In this document: positions 35,374 through 43,567 of the stretch, one piece after another
Layout of the letters: every line of letters begins with the position of its first letter
Numbering within the stretch: the stretch's first letter is position 1
Assembly: GCF_003029735.1 (NCBI RefSeq)
Contig: NZ_KZ686269.1
Coordinates: forward strand, 620,001-684,000
DNA: 64,000 nt
Reading direction: 5' to 3'
Source of the DNA: Pedobacter yulinensis
Lineage (GTDB): Bacteria > Bacteroidota > Bacteroidia > Sphingobacteriales > Sphingobacteriaceae
Made by a program: the position numbers and the translations under genes
Notes under the pieces: model-generated
Told to the model about the DNA's origin: nothing
Databases searched by the model: none
The model's input: the letters and a program-made list of their open reading frames with translations, nothing else

Positions 35374-37419
35374 ATGACCATACGCAAGTTATCGTGGTAT
35401 CTTTTTATCTATTTTTTTGTGCCCACCTGCCAGTTGGGGGTGCCCGCCCTTGCGCAATCCGATTCGCTTAACCAGGCCCGTCAACTGCAGGAAATACAGG
35501 TGCGCGAACGGCTGTTGCCTGAGTTAAAACGCTCCTCGGTACCGGTCCAGGTACTTTCCGGCCAGCAGCTGCAGCGCTTGCACAGTTTGTCTGTAGCAGA
35601 CGCCGTGCGCTTCTTTTCAGGGGTGCAGCTAAAAGATTATGGTGGTATAGGCGGCCTCAAGACCATTAATGTCAGGAGCCTGGGGAGCAGCCAGGTCAAC
35701 GTTTTTTACGATGGCATCCAGCTTGGAAATATGCAAAATGGCCAGGTCGACCTGGGTCGCTTTTCGCTCGATAACATGGAAGCCATCTCCCTGTTCAACG
35801 GCCAAAAGCCGGGCGTGTTGCTGCCGGCAAAAGCTTATGCAAGTGCCGCATCGGTCTATATGGAAAGCCGGGTCCCCGTTTTCGACAATGGGGCTGGCGC
35901 GAACTACCGTGCAGGCGTCAGGGCCGGTTCATACGGACTTTTCAACCCTTTTTTTGCAACCGAACAGAAAATAGGCAGGCAGCTTGCTGCGCGGATCAGC
36001 ACTGAGTTAACGAACGCCGGCGGCCATTACACCTTCAGGCGGCGAATCGGATCGACAGACACGGCTGCGGTGCGACAGAACACCGATATCTGGTCTTTTC
36101 GCGCTGAAGCCGGACTGTATGGAAAAATAGAGGAGAAACAAGACTGGCAGGTCAAAGCCTATCACTACCGCTCTGAACGGGGACTCCCCAGGGCGATCGT
36201 GACCAACCGTTTCGAAGCACGGCAGCGGCAGTGGGATGAAAATACGTTCATCCAGGCAAAGTTCCGCGAAAAAATCAGCGATAAAATGAGCCTTGCACTG
36301 GCTGGCAAGTACAGCCACGACCGCCTGAAATATGTAGACCCCGAGATCACGACCGATGCAGGTTTCTTAAACAATGAATTCACATCGCAGGAAATCTACG
36401 CTTCTGCAACGGCTTCTTACCTCATCTGCAGTTTTTTCGAAATGGGCCTCTCGGCCGATTATCTGCACAACCGCATGCAGGCAAACCTTTACCGTTTCCC
36501 GTTCCCAACGAGGCAAACTCTGCTTGGTGCCGCTGTTGGCAGGATCAAAATGCCCAGGCTGATTGGCGAGATAAACCTCCTGGCCACAGCTGTAGATGAA
36601 CATGTCAGATACTATCAGCAGGCAACCGATTTCCGGAAACTGACACCTTCTGTATCATTCAACTGGCAGCCGCTTGCGGTCCTGCCTGTTCACATCAGGG
36701 CGTTTTATAAGGAAATTTTCCGGATGCCAACATTCAATGATCTTTATTATACTTTCTCTGGTAACTCTTTTTTGCGTCCGGAATATGCACATCAGTTTGA
36801 CCTGGGGATGACTACAGCAAATAACTTCAAAAACGGTCTGGTCCGCACGCTCGATGCGCAGGCCGACGTTTACTTTAATAAGATAACAGATAAGATCGTT
36901 GCCGTGCCCGGCCAGAACCTGTTCAGGTGGTCTATGACAAACCTGGACCAGGTCGAGATCAGGGGAGCAGAAGCCAATGTGAGGCTTAGCGGCCAGGTCG
37001 GCAACCGCCTGGGTTACGCTTTACTTTTTGCATATACCTACCAGGAGGCTATAGAAACCACGGCAGGAGCAGAGCCGCGGCAGCAGATTCCGTATATCCC
37101 GCGCCACAGCGGGTCATTCACCGTATCGGCAGATTATGGCCCTGCAGGTCTCAGTTACAGTTTCGTCTACACCGGCGAACGCTATGCGCAAAAGGCCAAC
37201 ATCCGTTCCAATTACCTGCAGCCCTGGTACACGCATGACTTGTCGCTCCATTTTCAGCCGGCGCCAAAGGCAAGGCAGCTCTCGCTTACGCTGGAAGTTA
37301 ACAACCTGCTTAACCAGCAGTACGATGTCATCAAAAACTTTCCCATGCCCGGCCGCAATTATCGCATTGGCTTGTCCTGGCAGTTTCAAAAACAAGAAAG
37401 GAAAACCCATGAAATTTAA
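35374..37419 (+). CDS. btuB: TonB-dependent cobalamin receptor (BtuB-type)
   Basis: This outer-membrane receptor of 681 residues is translated from ATG 35374 with a signal peptide ending near ALAQS; upstream ATGs at 35323 and 35353 would spoil the signal. The plug domain shows VADAVRFFSGVQLKDYGGIGGLKTINVRSLG and VFYDGIQLGN. The 22-stranded barrel ends with MPGRNYRIGLSWQF, a typical C-terminal TonB-receptor signature. The cobalamin riboswitch upstream identifies the substrate as a corrinoid. It overlaps the next gene by 11 bp, so the surface lipoproteins are translated with it. Confidence 0.93.
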   Translation: MTIRKLSWYLFIYFFVPTCQLGVPALAQSDSLNQARQLQEIQVRERLLPELKRSSVPVQVLSGQQLQRLHSLSVADAVRFFSGVQLKDYGGIGGLKTINVRSLGSSQVNVFYDGIQLGNMQNGQVDLGRFSLDNMEAISLFNGQKPGVLLPAKAYASAASVYMESRVPVFDNGAGANYRAGVRAGSYGLFNPFFATEQKIGRQLAARISTELTNAGGHYTFRRRIGSTDTAAVRQNTDIWSFRAEAGLYGKIEEKQDWQVKAYHYRSERGLPRAIVTNRFEARQRQWDENTFIQAKFREKISDKMSLALAGKYSHDRLKYVDPEITTDAGFLNNEFTSQEIYASATASYLICSFFEMGLSADYLHNRMQANLYRFPFPTRQTLLGAAVGRIKMPRLIGEINLLATAVDEHVRYYQQATDFRKLTPSVSFNWQPLAVLPVHIRAFYKEIFRMPTFNDLYYTFSGNSFLRPEYAHQFDLGMTTANNFKNGLVRTLDAQADVYFNKITDKIVAVPGQNLFRWSMTNLDQVEIRGAEANVRLSGQVGNRLGYALLFAYTYQEAIETTAGAEPRQQIPYIPRHSGSFTVSADYGPAGLSYSFVYTGERYAQKANIRSNYLQPWYTHDLSLHFQPAPKARQLSLTLEVNNLLNQQYDVIKNFPMPGRNYRIGLSWQFQKQERKTHEI

Positions 37420-38557
37420 ATGGACTGTTTGTTTGCTGAGTATGCTGCTGGCAACAGCAGCTTGCCGGAAAGATGAGGACTCCGGGCCCGGAGCTGGGGA
37501 GGACCTGCAGCATGGGCAGCCCGAAACGCTGACAACCCTTAAAGGTTTCCTGCTGTTGAACGAAGGCAACATGAACATGAACAAGGCGAGCCTCGATTAT
37601 TACGATTACACGACGGGCGTTTACCGGAGCAACGTCTTTGAAAAGGCCAATGCCGGTGGCAGCGGCCTGGGCGACGTGGGCAATGACCTCGCGGTGTACG
37701 GCAGTAAGGTCTATATCGTTGTAAATGGTTCAAACAAGATTGAGGTGCTTGATGCCCGGACCTGGAAAAAGATCAGGCAGATCAATCTCGATAACTGCCG
37801 GTACATTACTTTTTCGGGCGGAAAGGCTTATGTAAGCGCCTACCTCGGCGTTGTGGGCGACCCCGCAGCGCCGCAGGGAAGTGTGAGTGAGATCGACACG
37901 GCATCGCTCACCATTATGCGGAGAGCGACCGTTGGGCGGCAGCCGGAAGAACTTGCGGTAGTCGGCAACCGCCTTTACGTGGCACACTCAGGCGGCTACA
38001 GCCCTTCTAACTATGAACGCACGGTTGCCGTGATCGATTTGACGAGCTTCCGGGAAATAAAGCGGATCGATGTGGCTGTTAATTTGCACCGCCTGCGGGT
38101 CGATGCCTATGGAGACTTGTATGTGAGTTCAAGAGGAGACTATTATGATATACCACCCAGATTGTATGTGATCGACACCGGGACAGATGCGGTCAAAAAA
38201 AGTTTTAACCTGGCGGTCAGCGATATGGATATCAGTTCAGATACGGCCTATATCTGCGGCACGGCTTTCAGTTACCAAACCGGCAGAAACGAGATCAGTT
38301 ACAGCATGCTGGATGTACGCACGGAAACCCAGCTGCAGCGCTCCTTTCTAAGCGATGGCATGGACCGGAATGGCAAAATTACACTTCCTTACGGCCTGGC
38401 AATTAATCCTGAAAACAAGGATATCCTGATTACAGACGCTAAGGATTATGTATCGCCCGGAAAACTCCACTGCTTTAGTAAAAGCGGTAAACTGAAGTGG
38501 TCGGTTGCCACGGGCGATATCCCTGCAAAAATTGAATTTTTAAAGAAAACACCATAA
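37409..38557 (+). CDS. BtuG-like beta-propeller surface lipoprotein (copy 1)
   Basis: This 382-residue lipoprotein (ATG 37409, lipobox LLATAAC) has RKDEDS directly after the cysteine, an acidic/basic stretch that resembles Bacteroidota surface-export signals. The body is a YncE/DUF5074-type beta-propeller with repeats such as LLNEGNMNMNKASLDYYDY and VYGSKVYIVVNGSNKIEVLD. In Bacteroides, propeller proteins of this kind (BtuG) bind B12 tightly and pass it to BtuB. Its position right after the receptor supports the same role. The N-terminal extension in another reading of the frame is spurious. Confidence 0.88.
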   Translation: MKFKWTVCLLSMLLATAACRKDEDSGPGAGEDLQHGQPETLTTLKGFLLLNEGNMNMNKASLDYYDYTTGVYRSNVFEKANAGGSGLGDVGNDLAVYGSKVYIVVNGSNKIEVLDARTWKKIRQINLDNCRYITFSGGKAYVSAYLGVVGDPAAPQGSVSEIDTASLTIMRRATVGRQPEELAVVGNRLYVAHSGGYSPSNYERTVAVIDLTSFREIKRIDVAVNLHRLRVDAYGDLYVSSRGDYYDIPPRLYVIDTGTDAVKKSFNLAVSDMDISSDTAYICGTAFSYQTGRNEISYSMLDVRTETQLQRSFLSDGMDRNGKITLPYGLAINPENKDILITDAKDYVSPGKLHCFSKSGKLKWSVATGDIPAKIEFLKKTP

Positions 38558-39700
38558 ATGATGAATAACAACAGAACAACTGTAAGCCGGTTTTTAGCCG
38601 TGCTCGCCCTCCCGTTTGCACTGGCTTCCTGCGGCAAAACCGGGGAAGAAGATATCCTGGATCAAGTGAAGCCCATACCGGTAGTCGACAAAACTGTTGG
38701 AGTCTATGTGCTCAATGAAGGTTCAATGGGTGCTGCCAACAGCTCCATTACATACTATGACATGACTACCGGTAAAACAGATAGTGATGTGTATAAAAAA
38801 GTGAATGGACGTGACCTGGGCGATGGCGCGAACGATCTTAAGAGGTACGGAAGTAAAATGTACTGTGTGGTCTCCGGAGATTTTACAACTGCCCGGTCAT
38901 TTGTGATTGTGATGGATGTAAAAACAGGCAAGGTTGTCAAAGAAATCTCATTCAATGAGAATGGGAAGGGTATCATGCCAAGATCAATTGCGTTTAGCGG
39001 AAGCAAAGCCTATGTGAGCGCCTATAATGGCAGCATCAGCCGGATTGATACGGCAACACTGCTGGTAGATAAAACGGTAACGGCAGGCACGGCACTGGAA
39101 GGGATGGCCATAGCAAACGGAAAGATTTACGTGGCAAACACCGAGAATACCTACACGGTTCCTGGCAGCCTTGGCAACAAGACCCTGTCGGTTGTGCGGC
39201 TGGAAGACATGACAAAATTAAAGGAAGTTGAAGTCGGACCGAGCCCCACCCATGTGCAGGCAGGTCCTGACGGCACGATCCTGGTTGCCTATGCAGGAGT
39301 TTATGGAGTTGCCGGCTCGGGCCCGGGTGCAGTAAAGTTAAGTGCGGCCACCGACGCAAGAATCATTACTGTTACTACAGAACTGAACAGCCTGGCGTTT
39401 ACAGAAGATTTGCCCCTGGTTATTGGCGGAGCTTACACAGGACCGAAACCGTTCATTGCGTTTTTGAATTATACAAACCTGACCAAGGGTGCCGACTTTA
39501 TTAAAGACCAGACCGCGCTGGTTAATCCTTATGGCCTTACGATTAACCCCTTTGACAAAAGTGTCCTCATCTCTGATGCAAAGGCCTTTGGCAGCACATC
39601 CGGGGAAGCCTTGTATTTCACAGCTGGCGGTAAAAAGCTGTTTAGCTTTCCTACAGGCATGAATCCGCAAAAAGCAGTCTTCGTTTACAGTTATAAATAG
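38558..39700 (+). CDS. BtuG-like beta-propeller surface lipoprotein (copy 2)
   Basis: This 380-residue lipoprotein has lipobox LALASC and the same YncE/DUF5074 propeller as its neighbour. The two align from their first blade onward (VLNEGSMGAANSSITYYDM against LLNEGNMNMNKASLDYYDY; RYGSKMYCVVSG against VYGSKVYIVVNG), so they are tandem paralogues. It starts on the base after the previous stop, giving tight translational coupling. The charged residues after the cysteine (GKTGEED) are compatible with surface export. It probably has a related but distinct ligand, or forms a pair with copy 1. Confidence 0.87.
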   Translation: MMNNNRTTVSRFLAVLALPFALASCGKTGEEDILDQVKPIPVVDKTVGVYVLNEGSMGAANSSITYYDMTTGKTDSDVYKKVNGRDLGDGANDLKRYGSKMYCVVSGDFTTARSFVIVMDVKTGKVVKEISFNENGKGIMPRSIAFSGSKAYVSAYNGSISRIDTATLLVDKTVTAGTALEGMAIANGKIYVANTENTYTVPGSLGNKTLSVVRLEDMTKLKEVEVGPSPTHVQAGPDGTILVAYAGVYGVAGSGPGAVKLSAATDARIITVTTELNSLAFTEDLPLVIGGAYTGPKPFIAFLNYTNLTKGADFIKDQTALVNPYGLTINPFDKSVLISDAKAFGSTSGEALYFTAGGKKLFSFPTGMNPQKAVFVYSYK

Positions 39701-39713
39701 ATAAAATTCAAAT

Positions 39714-40598
39714 ATGAAATTGGTAAACAACCGCGCCTTAAGCGCAATTTTTCTAGGTGCAGTGCTGGCGCTCGGCGCCTGTAAAAAAACAGAAGGCCCG
39801 GAAGATCCCGGCGAACAGACTTACGAGCCTCGCGATCCCAAAGCAGACAGCAGCCCGTATGTTAGCCAGCTGTATGCATACAATCCTGCACCCGGGCAAT
39901 TCATGAATCGCGCGCCCGGTAACATCGAAAGCGCCAACAGTATTCTTGGCAAAAAGGGCTCGGTTACGCTCGGCGCCTGGGGCGGCAGCATCGAACTGGG
40001 TTTTGACCATACCGTACTCAATGTAGCCGGAAAAGATGACCTGGTCATTTATAACAACGCTTTTACCAATTTTGCTGAGCCAGGCGTTATTTATGTAATG
40101 CAGGACCTGAACGGGAACGGCAAGCCGGACGACACCTGGTACGAACTGAAGGGCAGTGAATATGGCAAGAACGGTTACATTCGTGATTACCAGGTTACGT
40201 ACACCCGACCCAATCCGGCAAAATCTGATGTGCCCTGGCAAGACAACAAGGGCAATAGCGGCGTGATCAAGGTACTTGGAAATCCTGCAAATTCGTATTA
40301 CCCGGATTGGATCACAGGCAATACCTATACGGTAAAAGGCGTATTGCTGCCCGCTGCAAACATCGATACACGTTCGGGTGTGAAGAGCATTGCCTTCGAG
40401 TCAGGGTATGCAGACAATAAGGCCGGCGAAGACCGGATCGATCTTGATCATGCAATTGACGCAAACGGAAACAAGGTGACGCTGAGCGGCATCGATTTTA
40501 TAAAGATTCAGACGGGTATCCTGGCTAACCTGGGTATCCTCGGCGAACTGTCAACTGAAGTTGTCGGCGTTGCTGATCTGAAAATGATTGCCCCTTAA
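39714..40598 (+). CDS. Third surface lipoprotein of the B12 operon
   Basis: This 294-residue lipoprotein has lipobox LALGAC followed by KKTEGPED. It is rich in Asp/Asn/Gly loops with Ca-like patterns (DLNGNGKPDD) and beta strands (VTLGAWGGSIELGFD). It resembles the cell surface protein found next to btuB/btuG in other Bacteroidota, of the kind described as BtuH, but I cannot confirm that by alignment. It starts 13 bp after the second BtuG-like gene and shares the riboswitch transcript. Its ligand is inferred only from context. Confidence 0.7.
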   Translation: MKLVNNRALSAIFLGAVLALGACKKTEGPEDPGEQTYEPRDPKADSSPYVSQLYAYNPAPGQFMNRAPGNIESANSILGKKGSVTLGAWGGSIELGFDHTVLNVAGKDDLVIYNNAFTNFAEPGVIYVMQDLNGNGKPDDTWYELKGSEYGKNGYIRDYQVTYTRPNPAKSDVPWQDNKGNSGVIKVLGNPANSYYPDWITGNTYTVKGVLLPAANIDTRSGVKSIAFESGYADNKAGEDRIDLDHAIDANGNKVTLSGIDFIKIQTGILANLGILGELSTEVVGVADLKMIAP

Positions 40599-40600
40599 AA

Positions 40601-40635
40601 ACAGGTGCCTGGTCTTATGCGGGCCGGGCACCTGT
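40601..40635. other. Hairpin between the third lipoprotein and DUF6580 genes
   Basis: ACAGGTGCC (40601-40609) pairs with GGCACCTGT (40627-40635), extended by a mismatched GG/CC, with a 17-base loop. No T tract follows on the plus strand, so it may be a processing or stabilising element rather than a terminator; it may lower expression of the distal gene. Confidence 0.5.
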
Positions 40636-40694
40636 CTCCTGCAACTTTAAAAAGTCAGGAGAATGCATTAACTTTGAATGCTTAACCCAACACC

Positions 40695-41288
40695 ATGTCG
40701 AAAACACAATTTAATCCGCGCACATTGATTCTGCTGTGTATCATTTTGCTCGTCACTCTTTTTCGTTTAGTCGTTACCTTTAATACCGATATTTTCGCTT
40801 TCGCCAATTTCAGCTCAATTGGTGCGGTGGCCCTTTTTGGCGGTGCTTACTTCAAAAACTGGGGGAAAGCTTTGGCGTTTCCGTTGATCAGTTTGTTCTT
40901 AAGCGATTTTATCCTGGCCAACACGATCTATAAGGCGTACAGCAATGGATTTTCTTACGATGGCTGGTACTGGACCTACCTGGCTTTTGCCCTGATGGTG
41001 TTGGTGGGCCGGCTGGTGTTGAAGCGCCCCTCGGTCATTAGCTACCTCGCATCTGCGGTGGCGGTTGTGTTCATTCACTGGGTCGTAACCGATATCGGCG
41101 TATGGTATCAAAACCCGGGATATACGCAGGATGCTGCAGGTTTTTGGCTATGCCTCGTTAAAGCAATCCCATTTGAAGGCAAGTTTTTGCTCGGGACACT
41201 GATTTACGGCGCCCTGATGTTCGGTGCCTTTGAATTGATCAAGGCCAGATACCCGGCCTTAAAAAGACCCGAGCTGCTGCCAGGCTAA
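40695..41288 (+). CDS. DUF6580-type integral membrane protein, possible transporter S component
   Basis: This 197-residue protein is highly hydrophobic with about five membrane helices. It has the size and helix pattern of ECF transporter substrate-binding (S) components, to which DUF6580 is related. Visible features are NFSSIGAVALFGGAYFKNW and FIHWVVTDIGVWY. Its place 96 bp after the B12 surface genes suggests it carries a corrinoid or a lower-ligand base across the inner membrane. The substrate and partners are not shown by sequence. A terminator follows at once. Confidence 0.72.
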   Translation: MSKTQFNPRTLILLCIILLVTLFRLVVTFNTDIFAFANFSSIGAVALFGGAYFKNWGKALAFPLISLFLSDFILANTIYKAYSNGFSYDGWYWTYLAFALMVLVGRLVLKRPSVISYLASAVAVVFIHWVVTDIGVWYQNPGYTQDAAGFWLCLVKAIPFEGKFLLGTLIYGALMFGAFELIKARYPALKRPELLPG

Positions 41289-41296
41289 ATAGTTAG

Positions 41297-41322
41297 ACCC
41301 TTCTGAAAAGAGGGGTTTTTTT
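41297..41322 (+). terminator. Terminator closing the B12 operon after the DUF6580 gene
   Basis: ACCCTTCT pairs with AGAGGGGT around a GAAA tetraloop and is followed by seven T. It separates the uptake genes from the sirtuin and DUF71 genes, which start 21 bp later. Confidence 0.88.
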
Positions 41323-41342
41323 ATACCCCCAAATCTTAGCGC

Positions 41343-42041
41343 ATGAAAAAGCTTGTTGTATTAACTGGTGCCGGTATAAGTGCCGAGAGCGGACTGAAGA
41401 CTTTTCGGGACAGCGACGGACTCTGGGAAGGGCATCGGGTTGAAGAAGTAGCTACGCCGGCAGCCTGGCTGCAGGATCCGGAAAAAGTTCAGCGTTTTTA
41501 TAACGAACGGCGCGAGCAGGTTAGGCAGGCAGAACCAAACCAGGCACATTCGCTGCTCGCAGCGCTGCAGGAATATTTTGAGGTACATATCATTACGCAG
41601 AATGTCGACGATCTGCATGAGCGGGCCGGGAGCAGAAATGTATTGCACCTGCACGGGCTGATCACCATTGCGCGGAGCACGTGCAATCCTGACCTGCTTT
41701 ATCCCGTAGGTCCTGAAGGGATCAGCATGGGTAACCTCTGCAGCCTGGGAAGCCAGTTGCGGCCACACATTGTCTGGTTTGGTGAGCAGGTGCCCATGAT
41801 CGTGCCCGCCGCCGAGCTTTGTTCCCGTGCTGATATTTTTGCAGTGATCGGCACGTCGCTGGCCGTTTATCCGGCGGCAGGCCTGATCGATTATGTACCT
41901 GCAAAGGTTCGGAAGTACATCATCGATCCGAATATACCCGACGTTCGGTCAGTTTCCAACCTCCACAAAATAAGGGAAAAGGCTGTAGCCGGTATGCGGC
42001 TGTTTTTTGATCTGCTGCTTAAACAACATGGAGAAAATTAA
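41343..42041 (+). CDS. SIR2-family NAD-dependent deacylase (zinc-poor)
   Basis: This 232-residue sirtuin has GAGISAESGLKTFRD, TQNVDDLH and catalytic H104 (HLHG). The acyl-specificity pair Y53 and R56 (FYNER) matches class III sirtuins such as CobB and SIRT5, which prefer succinyl or malonyl lysine. The zinc module is degenerate: only C114 and C133 remain where four cysteines are usual. It overlaps the next gene by 14 bp. Salmonella CobB can replace CobT in B12 lower-ligand activation, so the nearby B12 genes are suggestive, but its role here is unproven. Confidence 0.9.
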   Translation: MKKLVVLTGAGISAESGLKTFRDSDGLWEGHRVEEVATPAAWLQDPEKVQRFYNERREQVRQAEPNQAHSLLAALQEYFEVHIITQNVDDLHERAGSRNVLHLHGLITIARSTCNPDLLYPVGPEGISMGNLCSLGSQLRPHIVWFGEQVPMIVPAAELCSRADIFAVIGTSLAVYPAAGLIDYVPAKVRKYIIDPNIPDVRSVSNLHKIREKAVAGMRLFFDLLLKQHGEN

Positions 42042-42729
42042 GGCGGTTTTTAACTGGAGCGGTGGCAAGGACAGTGCCTTTGCGTTGGGGCGGGTCCTGG
42101 ATAATGAAAACATTGAGATCGTGTCGTTGCTCACTACGGTCAACGCGACCCATAAACGTGTGTCAATGCACGGCCTGCGCGAGGAACTTCTTGATTTGCA
42201 GGCTGAAGCGATCGGTATTCCACTGCTTAAAGTATATGTACCCGAGGGGCAAAGCATGGCAGAATACAGCCGAACTATGGCCGAACAATGGACTATCCTG
42301 AAGCAGTGGGGCATAACGCACGCCATTTTTGGCGATATTTTCCTCGAAGATTTACGCAGGTATCGCGAGGAAAACCTGGGCAGCCAGGGCATTACCTGCC
42401 TGTTTCCGATCTGGCAGGAGGACACCGGCAAATTGCCTGATGTATTTCACCGTTCAGGATTTAAGGCGCTTCTTTGCTGTGTGCGGGAAAATCAGGCAGC
42501 GGCGCTTGGCGCTGCGGTCGACGCCAGCCTGCCCGCTTTGCTTGCCCCGGGTACAGACGCCTGCGGTGAAAATGGCGAATACCACAGTTTTGTTTTCGCC
42601 GCACCTTTCTTTAAAAAGCCAATCTCATTTGTTACCGGCGAGCAGGTATTCCGGTCGTTCGACCTGGCGAAAGCGGATGGTACAACGGAGGTGCAGGGAT
42701 ACTGGTATCTGGATATTCTGCCTGCCTGA
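42028..42729 (+). CDS. DUF71/COG2102 PP-loop ATPase (Dph6-like)
   Basis: This 233-residue protein starts with the PP-loop WSGGKDSAFAL and ends with a conserved CGENGEYHSFV block, where diphthine-ammonia ligase has EGGE. Dph6 makes diphthamide in archaea and eukaryotes. Bacteria lack it, and comparative genomics assigned the bacterial DUF71 group to B12 salvage. Here it lies 1.4 kb downstream of the riboswitch operon and overlaps the sirtuin gene by 14 bp, so the two are translated together. It may form or activate an amide or carboxyl group of a corrinoid precursor. Confidence 0.82.
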   Translation: MEKIKAVFNWSGGKDSAFALGRVLDNENIEIVSLLTTVNATHKRVSMHGLREELLDLQAEAIGIPLLKVYVPEGQSMAEYSRTMAEQWTILKQWGITHAIFGDIFLEDLRRYREENLGSQGITCLFPIWQEDTGKLPDVFHRSGFKALLCCVRENQAAALGAAVDASLPALLAPGTDACGENGEYHSFVFAAPFFKKPISFVTGEQVFRSFDLAKADGTTEVQGYWYLDILPA

Positions 42730-42971
42730 ATTGGCTGCGCATGTCATTTCCCTGTGGCCCAGCCTGAACATGGGTAACGACCAGCCCTTTGCTCTTCGGG
42801 AGTTCCATGCAGTATGTTGAGTACCCAACGCAACCGGCAGATTTCATGGTAAGCATCATGCCTGTTTCAAGCACAGCCAAGAGGTTATCCATCCCGGTCT
42901 TCGGCTTTGGCATCATTTTTTCTTACTCATTATGACGCCTCAATTTATTGTACACATAAAACATAGAAGCC

Positions 42972-43469
42972 ATGAAAAAGATATTAGGTGTTTTAATGCT
43001 TTCGGCCAGCATCGTTGCTTGCGGCCCAAGCGCGAAAGAGAAAGAACAGATCAGGATTGCGGCAGAAAAACGCATTACTGATAGTTTAAGATTAGACAGT
43101 TTCAAAAAGGTTGAAATTGCAAGACAGGAAAAAATTGAGCAGGAGCGTGTTGCTGCGGCCGCAGCAGCGGCGGCAGCGGCTGCCGAAAGACGTTCATACG
43201 CCCGCTCGTCGTACAGGTCTTCTGGATCGGGATCGGGAAGTTCAAGCAGCTCTTACGGCGGAACACAAGCAACCGCAAAGAAAAAAGGCTGGAGCGACGC
43301 TGCTAAAGGCACATTGATCGGCGCTGGTGCCGGTGCCGTTGGCGGTGCACTGATCGACAAAAAAAAGGGACGTGGTGCTGTGATCGGCGGTTTGATCGGC
43401 GCAGGCACCGGTTACGTAATCGGACGTGGAGAAGACCGCAAAAGTGGCCGCGTTCAGCCCAGGAACTAA
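42972..43469 (+). CDS. Glycine-zipper lipoprotein
   Basis: This 165-residue lipoprotein has lipobox ASIVAC, a charged helical segment with eleven consecutive alanines, a Ser/Gly-rich linker, and a C-terminal glycine zipper (GTLIGAGAGAVGGALIDKKKGRGAVIGGLIGAGTGYVIGRG in two repeats). Glycine-zipper helices (YMGG/Rick_17kDa-like) pack in or on membranes. The protein probably sits in the outer membrane; its role is unknown. A strong terminator follows it. Confidence 0.78.
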   Translation: MKKILGVLMLSASIVACGPSAKEKEQIRIAAEKRITDSLRLDSFKKVEIARQEKIEQERVAAAAAAAAAAAERRSYARSSYRSSGSGSGSSSSSYGGTQATAKKKGWSDAAKGTLIGAGAGAVGGALIDKKKGRGAVIGGLIGAGTGYVIGRGEDRKSGRVQPRN

Positions 43470-43490
43470 AATATCCCACACAGGATGAAG

Positions 43491-43517
43491 AAGCCGGAAA
43501 TTTTTCCGGCTTTTTTT
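43491..43517 (+). terminator. Terminator after the glycine-zipper gene
   Basis: AAGCCGGAAA pairs with TTTCCGGCTT, followed by a run of T. It is placed 21 bp after the stop codon. Confidence 0.88.
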
Positions 43518-43567
43518 GTTTAGACGAATAACAAAAACCGGTATCTTGCTTTTTAATCTGCGCTACC

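Noticed and set aside
37136..37408. N-terminal extension of the first BtuG-like frame into the receptor gene
   Set aside because: The extension lies in the BtuB frame's coding region, while a normal lipoprotein signal starts at 37409.
42632..42916. A 94-codon minus-strand frame between the DUF71 gene and the glycine-zipper gene
   Set aside because: About a third of it lies inside the DUF71 coding sequence, convergently, and no family is recognised. The part outside could be a gene remnant, but the evidence is too weak to list.
43138..43190. Possible simple-sequence or repeat element
   Set aside because: The GC-rich run encodes eleven alanines in frame within the glycine-zipper lipoprotein and uses mixed codons, so it is protein-level low complexity.
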